DNA of 23,148 bases from positions 1 through 23,148 of the IMG/VR virus record IMGVR_UViG_3300046007_004185. One strand, given 5' to 3'. Below the pieces are notes generated by a model. The model worked only from the letters and a program-made list of their open reading frames with translations, was not told the origin of the DNA and searched no databases. Positions 1 through 4,830 of the stretch are shown one piece after another (the first letter of the stretch is position 1; the number at the start of each line of letters is the position of its first letter). The position numbers were made by a program, and so were the translations under genes. This DNA is from a virus.

Positions 1-55
1 AGAGGATCATGGCCAGCATCAGCTCGGCCCGTTCCCGCGCTTCTTGCTTGTTCAT
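1..55 (-). CDS. Hypothetical small protein, 3' part outside window
   Basis: Only the first 18 residues are in the window (M-N-K-Q-E-A-R-E-R-A-E-L-M-L-A-M-I-L). The ATG overlaps the TAA stop of the preceding gene as TAATG. The upstream leader AGGGAGCAAGAAC is the same one that precedes the next two genes (starts at 345 and 599). The leader and spacing make this a genuine start. It may be a third member of the same duplicated gene family, but too little is visible to compare. Function unknown. Confidence 0.6.
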   Translation of the reverse strand, partial: MNKQEARERAELMLAMIL

Positions 56-345
56 TAGTTCTTGCTCCCTTGGTCCTTGTTGAACTGGTTTTGGATGGTT
101 TGGGCGGTGGACTGCTCGAGGCGGTCTAGGTGGATGTTGGCGTGCTCTTTGCACACCCGATTCAAGTGGCTGAGGGAAGCGCGGGCATCCTCAAACGCAC
201 GGATCACGTCTGGATGCAGACCGCGTGTAACACCAGACAGCTCGGTGAATCCCATGTTCGCGGTGAAGGCCACAGCGGTCACTCCCAAGAGGGAGGCGTA
301 GGCCAGGGAATCGTTCATTTCGACATAGACTTTGGGTTCGATCAT
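55..345 (-). CDS. Hypothetical protein, paralogue of the next gene upstream
   Basis: 96 aa. The ATG at 345 is chosen over the longer open frame (to 396) because AGGGAGCAAGAACCG lies directly before it. The protein is predicted soluble and mostly helical. It aligns end to end with the product of 360-599: both begin with K-V/L-x-V, have a L-A/T-Y-A-S/T segment, then a hydrophobic stretch, a P-D/E-D/V-V-R/I-x-A segment and a helical C-terminus with one cysteine (VCKEHAN versus VECGKFL). The two are therefore a diverged tandem duplication. Its own last codons (Q-G-S-K-N) double as the ribosome-binding leader of the gene starting at 55. I do not recognise the family. Confidence 0.7.
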   Translation of the reverse strand: MIEPKVYVEMNDSLAYASLLGVTAVAFTANMGFTELSGVTRGLHPDVIRAFEDARASLSHLNRVCKEHANIHLDRLEQSTAQTIQNQFNKDQGSKN

Positions 346-359
346 CGGTTCTTGCTCCC

Positions 360-599
360 TTAGGTGATGTAGACGGTGTCTAGAAACTTCCCGCACTCAA
401 CTTGACTGGCGGTGACCAGATTGGCCAGCGCCTCAACAGCCTTCCTATGGGCTTCCCGAACGTCCTCGGGCGTTTCCCGAACCATAGGCCCGAGGTCAGT
501 CAATGTCTTCATGGCCGCTCGGGCAGTGGAGAACGTGGTCAGGTGGGTTGCATAGGTGAGGGCCGCGTTTTGGTCGACGAGTTTGTTAGACCGCTTCAT
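360..599 (-). CDS. Hypothetical protein, paralogue of the gene at 55-345
   Basis: 79 aa, ATG at 599 preceded by AAGGGAGCAAGAACC; the longer open frame to 659 lacks such a site. It reads K-R-S-N-K-L-V-D-Q-N-A-A-L-T-Y-A-T at the start and is predicted helical. It is a diverged copy of the downstream gene, with the leader copied too. Its TAA stop (360-362) sits inside the ribosome-binding leader of the next gene, so the pair should be translationally coupled. Upstream lies the 83-bp tandem repeat that ends the DUF932 gene. Function unknown. Confidence 0.7.
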   Translation of the reverse strand: MKRSNKLVDQNAALTYATHLTTFSTARAAMKTLTDLGPMVRETPEDVREAHRKAVEALANLVTASQVECGKFLDTVYIT

Positions 600-635
600 T
601 GGTTCTTGCTCCCTTATTGGACTCGATGAAGAGGC

Positions 636-677
636 CAGCCCTGCCCCAAGAGGCTTCACATTCTTGAGACAGGACTG
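636..677 (-). terminator. Second, weaker copy of the hairpin
   Basis: This is the duplicate of the hairpin at 719-760 in the other 83-bp unit. Here CAGCCCTGCCCCAAG faces CTTGAGACAGGACTG, with three unpaired positions, so the fold is weaker. It lies about 40 nt before the start of the gene at 360-599. Confidence 0.35.
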
Positions 678-718
678 ACCGGGGACTTCTCACATCCCGA
701 ACTCACTCAGGAAGAGGC

Positions 719-760
719 CAGTCCTGCCCCAAGAGGCTTCTCATTCTTGGGACAGGACTG
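719..760 (-). terminator. Hairpin after the DUF932 gene
   Basis: The arms CAGTCCTGCCCCAAG (719-733) and CTTGGGACAGGACTG (746-760) are complementary except for one position, with a 12-nt loop. It begins 13 nt beyond the DUF932 stop on the minus strand. There is no T-tract, so it may be an RNA-processing or mRNA-stabilising hairpin, or a factor-dependent or phage-polymerase terminator, rather than a classical intrinsic terminator. Confidence 0.5.
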
Positions 761-772
761 ACCGGGGACTTC

Positions 773-1732
773 TCACATCCCGAACTCACTCAGGAGGAAG
801 CTGCGAACCTTCACCTTGAGGTCGGCACCCGACCCCAGAAGATTGCTCGCCGCCCGCTCCTGAACCTTGCCCCGCTTGTGATCCACCCAAGCGGTCACTG
901 CGTTGTACGCTTCCCAGAGGGACCCGTCAGCCTCATTGCCGAGGCGCGTGATCGGAGAGCGACGCAGGGCCGCCCACTCGCTCAAGATCGTGACCGCCTT
1001 GGCCTTTTGAGCATCCGTCTCAGGCGTGCCGTACAGGTGCTTATAGATGCGACCGAAGACCTCGTCGCGGGCTTGGATCTCGGCCATCAGGCGTGCCTGC
1101 CGCATATCCATCTCAGCGGCGTCGCAGGCCATCAGGATGCGACTCATGAGCAGGGGCACGTCGACGATCAGGCCAGAGGTGTGGCGGCGGCTCGTCATGG
1201 TGCGGTTCGTGATGCCCTCCATCAGGGCGATGCGCTCGGTGTTGGCGCACACGACCCGCTCATTAGCGGCCCAGACGCGCACCGACTGCTTACCATCGTG
1301 GCCGTTGGTGACGATGCCGTACTGGCGAACGATGTCGCCCTTGGCCACCTCGCCCTCACCGAGAGCGACGCAGACGACCACGGTGCGGCCGCCACGGAGA
1401 GAGCCCGCGCTGTGCAGGTAGACGCTGCTGCGACCGACTGCAGACGCAGCCTGCCGCACGTCCTCGAGCATCGCGTGATTCTGGTACGGGGTGTAATCCG
1501 CACCGACCACGGCCAGAGGCTCAGCGATGCCCTCGCGGACCACGGCGCGGTAGCCTTCGACAGGGACAGCGGAGGAGGAGACTTGGATCGGCTCAAGGGA
1601 GACCGTCCAGTCAAGGCCAGCTTGGGCGATGGCCTCGTCGATTGTGAAGGAACGATCGAGGACGATGCCCAGACCGTGCCAAGCGGGCTTGTTGAAGAGG
1701 AACGTGTCCGTTGAAGTGATTTCGTGCGACAT
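773..1732 (-). CDS. DUF932 family phage/plasmid-like protein
   Basis: 319 aa. The N-terminal segment K-P-A-W-H-G-L-G (residues 15-22), followed by an E-A-I-x-x-A-G-L-D-W segment (33-42) and later W-A-A-N-E-R-V-V-C-A-N-T (154-165), is the signature of the DUF932 / TIGR03299 family, found in many phages and plasmids. Its biochemical role is not established. Length is normal for the family. The ATG at 1732 follows AAGGACTTCTCACA. The gene stands alone between a structured leader (1733-1825) and a hairpin (719-760), with a GTACACTCGCA motif about 77 nt before the start, so it may be its own transcription unit. Its 3' end is duplicated downstream. Confidence 0.88.
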   Translation of the reverse strand: MSHEITSTDTFLFNKPAWHGLGIVLDRSFTIDEAIAQAGLDWTVSLEPIQVSSSAVPVEGYRAVVREGIAEPLAVVGADYTPYQNHAMLEDVRQAASAVGRSSVYLHSAGSLRGGRTVVVCVALGEGEVAKGDIVRQYGIVTNGHDGKQSVRVWAANERVVCANTERIALMEGITNRTMTSRRHTSGLIVDVPLLMSRILMACDAAEMDMRQARLMAEIQARDEVFGRIYKHLYGTPETDAQKAKAVTILSEWAALRRSPITRLGNEADGSLWEAYNAVTAWVDHKRGKVQERAASNLLGSGADLKVKVRSFLLSEFGM

Positions 1733-1750
1733 TGTGAGAAGTCCTTAGCT

Positions 1751-1796
1751 TGCTGGTAGTTGGTTTACGGTGTCGGCGGACCAGCATCCGTCGACA
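1751..1796 (-). promoter_or_regulatory. Structured 5' leader with possible pseudoknot or switch
   Basis: On the minus strand the leader contains TGTCG-A-CGGA / TCCG-C-CGACA (1771-1796), a 9-bp stem with one mismatch and the 6-nt loop TGCTGG. The loop is complementary to CCAGCA at 1751-1756, only a few nucleotides before the Shine-Dalgarno AAGGA (1742-1746) of the DUF932 gene; counting the neighbouring base gives 7 bp (1751-1757 with 1780-1786). The pairing could make a pseudoknot or an alternative hairpin that excludes the first. No known riboswitch class is recognised. Confidence 0.4.
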
Positions 1797-1808
1797 TCGT
1801 TGGATCGG

Positions 1809-1820
1809 TGCGAGTGTACC
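1809..1820 (-). promoter_or_regulatory. GTACACTCRCA motif upstream of the DUF932 gene
   Basis: The minus strand reads GGTACACTCGCA. The surrounding bases (TGACCTAAGG before, CCGATCCAACGAT after) are nearly identical to those of the copy at 2576-2587, upstream of another minus-strand gene. It is a candidate promoter for a phage-encoded RNA polymerase, inferred from recurrence and orientation only. Confidence 0.45.
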
Positions 1821-1846
1821 TTAGGTCAGGCGGGTCACGGTTTTGG

Positions 1847-2143
1847 TCATGGCGCCCGCTTGCGGTGGACGGTCGAACGCGCGACAACCTCGTCAACCGC
1901 GAGCAGATCGGCGCCGTACAGGGAGTACACCTCTCGCAGCATTTCCAGCCTGCGGCGGGCCTCGTCGGCGTGCGCTTCATACGTTCCGGCCGGGCTGTTC
2001 TGGTAGTCTCGAGGGTGCGGGAACACGGCCTCGGCCTTGCGTATCGCAAGATTCAGCGCCTCGCACGCTTCCCACGTGAAGTAGACCATTTCCGTGGGAT
2101 CGCCGCCGTTCAGATTTCCGTCTGGGCAGATGATCACGCTCAT
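1847..2143 (-). CDS. Hypothetical protein
   Basis: 98 aa. The ATG at 2143 overlaps the stop of the upstream gene as ATGA, with GGGGGA just before it, giving translational coupling. The sequence opens M-S-V-I-I-C-P-D-G-N and continues with a helical, charge-rich region (E-A-H-A-D-E-A-R-R-R-L-E-M-L). A competing frame at 1765-2049 lacks a site and was not chosen. No family recognised. Confidence 0.65.
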   Translation of the reverse strand: MSVIICPDGNLNGGDPTEMVYFTWEACEALNLAIRKAEAVFPHPRDYQNSPAGTYEAHADEARRRLEMLREVYSLYGADLLAVDEVVARSTVHRKRAP

Positions 2144-2550
2144 GACATCCCCCAGGACGGGTCATTCATCGGATCACAATCGGACACGAACATCTTGAGG
2201 CGGAGGAGTTCGACTCCGGGCCAGCCATGAACAGGGATGCCGCGCGAATCGAGGCCGAGCAGATCATTTCGCAAGTCGCGAGCGTCCACGATGTAGGTTC
2301 GGTGCATATCGTAGGCCAGCCAGCGCAGGATGTCGGCCGAGTCCACGCCGCCGTCGACGTGCTCAGTCGGCGCATCTTCATCGGTGGTGGCGATGCTTTG
2401 CGCAAGCATGATCAGCTCATGCAGGTCGGCCGCTGGGAGGATGTCGGCCGGGCCGCTGTGCGGGATCGCGATGATGAGCACAGGGTACTGCAGGCCGCTA
2501 ACATCGACTGGGCGGCTGCGTTGAGAGTGGGGCTCGTGAATTGTGATCAT
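2140..2550 (-). CDS. Hypothetical protein
   Basis: 136 aa, ATG at 2550 with AAGG nine bases upstream. It starts M-I-T-I-H-E-P-H-S and has a hydrophobic strand Y-P-V-L-I-I-A-I-P-H-S (22-32), then an acidic middle part. A GTACACTCACA motif (2576-2587) lies 26 nt upstream, so this may be the first gene of a two-gene unit with 1847-2143, with which it overlaps by 4 nt. No family recognised. Confidence 0.65.
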   Translation of the reverse strand: MITIHEPHSQRSRPVDVSGLQYPVLIIAIPHSGPADILPAADLHELIMLAQSIATTDEDAPTEHVDGGVDSADILRWLAYDMHRTYIVDARDLRNDLLGLDSRGIPVHGWPGVELLRLKMFVSDCDPMNDPSWGMS

Positions 2551-2575
2551 GGATTGTGCCTTATCGTTGGATTGG

Positions 2576-2587
2576 TGTGAGTGTACC
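2576..2587 (-). promoter_or_regulatory. GTACACTCRCA motif upstream of 2140-2550
   Basis: The minus strand reads GGTACACTCACA, within a longer stretch shared with the copy at 1809-1820 (TGACCTAGG before, CCAATCCAACGAT after). It overlaps the stop codon of the upstream gene (2587-2589) and sits 26 nt before the ATG at 2550. Candidate phage promoter or other leader signal. Confidence 0.45.
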
Positions 2588-2796
2588 TAGGTCAGGTCAA
2601 GCTGCTTGAGCTGCACCCAGAGACAGTCGGGCCTGTGGTACTTGGGATCATGGTGCCCGGAAAGATTCTTGCAGTACAGGCAGCGGTGGTCGCCCCATTC
2701 GTCGATGAAAGCGGGCTCCCCATAATCTTGGAACTTGCGTAGGAATTCGATGGCCTCGGCGCCGTTCAGCTTTTGGCTCTTGAGCTTCTTACCCAT
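2587..2796 (-). CDS. Small protein with a Cys/His cluster
   Basis: 69 aa, ATG at 2796. The middle holds C-L-Y-C-K-N-L, then H-H-D-P-K-Y-H-R-P-D-C, a plausible single zinc site (C-x2-C with a downstream His and Cys). The N-terminus is basic (M-G-K-K-L-K-S-Q-K). The leader is the recurring CCCCTGAAAAGTGAGTGAG stretch, which supplies only a weak ribosome-binding site (GTGAG). Function unknown; zinc binding is inferred from spacing alone. Confidence 0.55.
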   Translation of the reverse strand: MGKKLKSQKLNGAEAIEFLRKFQDYGEPAFIDEWGDHRCLYCKNLSGHHDPKYHRPDCLWVQLKQLDLT

Positions 2797-2808
2797 TGTT
2801 GGAACTCA

Positions 2809-2839
2809 CTCACTTTTCAGGGGTCTATGCTGGCCGTTT
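2809..2839 (-). repeat. Third partial copy of the Gp88 gene tail
   Basis: The stretch beginning CTCACTTTTCAGGGGTCTA (plus strand) matches the duplicate at 3060 for about 27 bases and then diverges. It fills the gap between the genes at 2842-3054 and 2587-2796 and provides the leader of the latter. Confidence 0.6.
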
Positions 2840-2841
2840 GC

Positions 2842-3054
2842 TCACTGTGCGGGCTCTTCCTTGACCCAGACACGCATTAACCTTTTGAAGATTGTTGAAC
2901 TCTTCGCGTCGTGGTATTCGACTAACTTGCGCCAATAGTCCACTTGCGCAGAGTCAGTGGATCGCATCATGCTTGCCACGGCGGATTCAAGATCCCTGTG
3001 GGCGTTGACTAGATCGGTCAGTAGATGGTCAAGTAGCTCTTGATGGGTGCTCAC
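2842..3054 (-). CDS. Hypothetical helical small protein
   Basis: 70 aa. The start is GTG at 3054, preceded by TGAGGACCT, a good ribosome-binding site. The sequence is amphipathic and helical throughout (Q-E-L-L-D-H-L-L-T-D-L near the start, Y-W-R-K-L-V-E-Y-H-D in the middle) and ends with acidic residues. No cysteines, signal peptide or membrane segment. It lies between the duplicated tail of the Gp88 gene and the Cys/His protein. No family recognised. Confidence 0.6.
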   Translation of the reverse strand: MSTHQELLDHLLTDLVNAHRDLESAVASMMRSTDSAQVDYWRKLVEYHDAKSSTIFKRLMRVWVKEEPAQ

Positions 3055-3059
3055 AGGTC

Positions 3060-3135
3060 CTCACTTTTCAGGGGTCTACGTTGATCGTTGGTGCAGAGAA
3101 CTCGGCACCACGGACGAATCCACGATGCTGGGCGG
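3060..3135 (-). pseudogene. Diverged duplicate of the Gp88 gene's 3' end
   Basis: This 76-bp stretch aligns without gaps to 3148-3223, the end of the Gp88-family gene plus its downstream bases, with about 59 of 76 positions identical by my count. The reading frame is kept: the copy would encode Q-H-R-G-F-V-R-G-A-E-F-S-A ending N-V-D-P-stop, against Q-H-R-G-F-V-R-E-A-E-F-T-A ending N-V-V-P-stop in the gene. It has no start codon of its own. Confidence 0.75.
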
Positions 3136-3155
3136 GTCTGGAACTCACTCACTTT

Positions 3156-3920
3156 TCAGGGGACCACGTTGCCCGCGGCCGCCGTGAATTCGGCCTCGCG
3201 GACAAACCCACGATGCTGAGCGGACTTGGCAATGCCCTTTTGGCGAAGCGCCACAACTACGCCCTTAGGCTGCACGAAAGTAGCGTCATGCTGGTCGCCG
3301 TCGACGATGTACACGCCGTTCCAAGTGAGTCCGCCGATGTCGGCATTTCGAGGGAGGTTGAAGGGTACTGCGACCCGGATGCCCTTGCCGACAAGCTCTT
3401 GAATTCGCTCGATTGAATCACGTTCGGACGCACTATATGTCCGGTCGACGCCGTCATCCGGCCATTGTTCCGGGGGCTTCTTCGAGTATTCGTACTGGAT
3501 TAGACGGACCCCCGAAGAGCGGGCCAGACCGTCGATCCATTGCCGCAATTCGATCGGCCATTCGATGTCGCTGGTGCCGTTCAGACGCAGGCTAACCGTG
3601 GGCGGGTTGGCCGGATCGCGACCCTTGCGCAACTTGCGGAAAGTTGCGACAAGCTCTTGCCCGAGCTGTTCGCGGAAGCGCACAGGATCGGTTTGCCAGA
3701 GGTCGAGCCTACGCTTCTGCGCTTGGCTAACGCTATCCATGCGGAAGCGGAAGCTCCCGAGAGCCTTGCTCCCGAAACATGCCGCCTTGCAACCCGGGGT
3801 TGCGTTTGGGCAGACATTCTTGCTGCCGGGCGGCAGGTAGAGGATAAGGGCGGCATCGACGATGCCAGCGGCGACAGTCTTGGCCGTCTTGCCAGACACG
3901 GTGAGGAGCTTAGTTGCCAC
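3156..3920 (-). CDS. Gp88-family protein
   Basis: 254 aa. The start is GTG at 3920, preceded by CAGGAG at good spacing and overlapping the end of the upstream gene by 11 nt; the frame stays open to 4127, but that extension is antisense-like and would overlap the upstream gene entirely. The N-terminal half has the cysteine pattern C37-x6-C44-x3-C48 in an N-V-C-P-N-A-T-P-G-C-K-A-A-C-F-G context, then R-L-N-G-T-S-D-I-E-W, as in the 'Gene product 88' family of actinobacteriophage and other phage proteins. Its molecular role is not known; the cysteines suggest metal binding. Part of its 3' end is duplicated downstream. Confidence 0.8.
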   Translation of the reverse strand: MATKLLTVSGKTAKTVAAGIVDAALILYLPPGSKNVCPNATPGCKAACFGSKALGSFRFRMDSVSQAQKRRLDLWQTDPVRFREQLGQELVATFRKLRKGRDPANPPTVSLRLNGTSDIEWPIELRQWIDGLARSSGVRLIQYEYSKKPPEQWPDDGVDRTYSASERDSIERIQELVGKGIRVAVPFNLPRNADIGGLTWNGVYIVDGDQHDATFVQPKGVVVALRQKGIAKSAQHRGFVREAEFTAAAGNVVP

Positions 3921-4134
3921 TGCTCTGCTCCTGCCGCAGGTAGGCTTCATAATCGAGACGCGTCCATCGATTGATGTCGTCAATCCATGCCAAAGCGCGA
4001 TTAGTTGCGTGCACCTCCGTCTCGCCGTGGAACATGACCTGCTCCCATCGGTTCGCGAGCTGCACGCCCCCATCGGGTGTGATGACGATGCAGACCCTGC
4101 GCACGGCGACAAGCCACATTCGCTCATTCATCAT
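3910..4134 (-). CDS. Hypothetical protein
   Basis: 74 aa from ATG at 4134, which has CGGAG nine bases upstream. The frame is open to a GTG at 4200, but that would overlap the small ORF at 4124-4225 almost fully. It has a hydrophobic strand (W-L-V-A-V-R-R-V-C-I-V-I-T) and a helical C-terminus. It overlaps the Gp88 gene downstream and the 33-codon ORF upstream, so the three are probably cotranslated. No family recognised. Confidence 0.6.
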   Translation of the reverse strand: MMNERMWLVAVRRVCIVITPDGGVQLANRWEQVMFHGETEVHATNRALAWIDDINRWTRLDYEAYLRQEQSSGN

Positions 4135-4225
4135 TGAAGCACACTCCGTGGCGATCGAGATAATCTTGAACGATCGCGGCATCATTTTGATCATCGTCAC
4201 CGATGATCAGGTCAGTAGGATTCAT
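4124..4225 (-). CDS. Very short ORF directly behind the hammerhead ribozyme
   Basis: 33 aa, very acidic (M-N-P-T-D-L-I-I-G-D-D-D-Q-N-D early, ending C-F-N-D-E). ATG at 4225. The ribosome-binding site is weak (GAGAG about 9 nt upstream) and overlaps the closing stem of the ribozyme fold. It overlaps the next gene by 11 nt. It may be a real leader peptide or small protein coupled to the downstream genes, or just a chance frame in a structured leader. Confidence 0.45.
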   Translation of the reverse strand: MNPTDLIIGDDDQNDAAIVQDYLDRHGVCFNDE

Positions 4226-4226
4226 G

Positions 4227-4341
4227 GTCTAAGCTCTCGTTTGATTGTGAGAAGTTTCGCCCATACCGTGGGCTCATCAGACCGGACAGTATCCGGTGAC
4301 CTAGGCCACGTGTACTAACCTACACGTAACCTAGCTTAGAC
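4227..4341 (-). promoter_or_regulatory. Larger RNA fold enclosing the hammerhead and the start region
   Basis: The minus strand has GUCUAAGCU (4341-4333) and AGCUUAGAC (4235-4227), perfectly complementary over 9 bp, flanking the hammerhead and ending one base before the ATG at 4225. Between the first arm and the cleavage site lies a second hairpin: CTAGG-cc-ACGTGTA / TACACGT-aa-CCTAG (plus strand 4301-4334), with loop CTAACC. The two stems share two bases, so they compete slightly. Together they could extend the short stem III or hide the translation start. Confidence 0.5.
4251..4303 (-). ncRNA. Hammerhead self-cleaving ribozyme (type III topology)
   Basis: Read 5' to 3' on the minus strand: GUC (4300-4298); stem I ACCGGA / UCCGGU (4297-4292, 4286-4281) with loop UACUG; CUGAUGA (4280-4274); stem II GCCCA / UGGGC (4273-4269, 4263-4259) with loop CGGUA; GAAA (4258-4255). 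All invariant core positions are present, including G10.1-C11.1, A15.1-U16.1 and C17. Expected cleavage is between 4298 and 4297. Stem III is short: A-U, C-G, a G.U wobble and U-A. Stem III is the open end, hence type III. Hammerheads are known from phage genomes, but activity here is inferred. Cleavage would leave the downstream mRNA starting with the stem I hairpin, about 70 nt before the ATG at 4225. Confidence 0.85.
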
Positions 4342-4606
4342 GTCGATTCTCGCGCGGGTTGGCTTGTTGCCTCTCGCCTTTTCCGCGCGTGCCCGCCTTG
4401 CTGCATCCTATTGCCCAGCGGGTTTTGAATTGGAAGACTCGATTCATCGGCAAAAACGCTGGCCCCAAGTGAAATTACTCAGAACTGCATTCTTGGCAGG
4501 CTCGATGCGGGTGGCGCCACCATGCGTCACCTATGATCCTGCGGGGTTGAAGAGCCGTCGATTAGGTCCCCCTGTCACAGGGACCCCACCGACACTATGC
4601 AACCGA

Positions 4607-4618
4607 TGTGAGTGTACC
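4607..4618 (-). promoter_or_regulatory. GTACACTCRCA motif upstream of the ribozyme
   Basis: The minus strand reads GGTACACTCACA. It faces toward the hammerhead and the small genes beyond it, 266 nt before the GTCTAAGCT arm. If the motif is a promoter, the ribozyme lies in the 5' untranslated region of its transcript. Confidence 0.4.
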
Positions 4619-4746
4619 GGATGGAGCCGGATTCGGGATCCGATCAGGGAGGATCGCGCGCGCGCGTGCGTCTATATATGTGCCGAACGTGTGCCCATGG
4701 GGGGGCCGCCATGCTCGTTCGTTCTATTAACCACTTCGGAATTTTG

Positions 4747-4785
4747 CTCCAAAAACCTTTGGAGACGAGGCCACGGTTAAGTGGC
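4747..4785 (-). terminator. Two hairpins after the tail fibre gene
   Basis: On the minus strand, GCCAC-TTAACC-GTGGC (4785-4770) is followed by CTCCAAA-GGTT-TTTGGAG (4764-4747) and then CAAAATTCC. They begin 46 nt after the tail fibre stop. The second has a 7-bp perfect stem but only a poor T-run after it, so termination is plausible rather than clear. Confidence 0.35.
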
Positions 4786-4830
4786 AAGGACGGTCACCGA
4801 TGAAACCGACCAGTAAACGCTGTAGACCAA

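Larger units (their letters stand above)
628..793. repeat. 83-bp tandem duplication, two copies
   Basis: Units 628-710 and 711-793 are the same length and differ at only 3 positions by my alignment. The second unit contains the last codons and stop of the DUF932 gene (stop at 773-775) plus its downstream hairpin. The first unit is a copy of this gene end and hairpin, placed between the DUF932 gene and the gene at 360-599. The high identity suggests a recent event or ongoing homogenisation. Confidence 0.9.
4342..4830. other. Non-coding gap between the ribozyme and the tail fibre gene
   Basis: No convincing gene. It holds one GTACACTCACA motif (4607-4618, minus), a hairpin with GGTCC and GGACC arms (4565-4585), an alternating CG tract near 4656-4669, and two hairpins just after the tail fibre stop. 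A plus-strand open frame (4364-4780) crosses it but has no start signal, recognisable domain or neighbour on that strand. Confidence 0.5.

Noticed and set aside
1760-2230. 156-codon plus-strand gene
   Set aside because: Opposite to two overlapping minus-strand genes and the DUF932 leader; composition fits a shadow frame.
3921-4127. N-terminal extension of the Gp88-family gene
   Set aside because: It would overlap the upstream gene throughout and is low in family-like residues; the GTG at 3920 has a clear ribosome-binding site.
4565-4585. Strong terminator in the 605-bp gap
   Set aside because: The GGTCC/GGACC hairpin has a bulge and no T-run; kept only as a minor element of the gap.
4364-4780. 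138-codon plus-strand gene
   Set aside because: No start signal, no family, and it runs against the hairpins and motifs that serve the minus strand.
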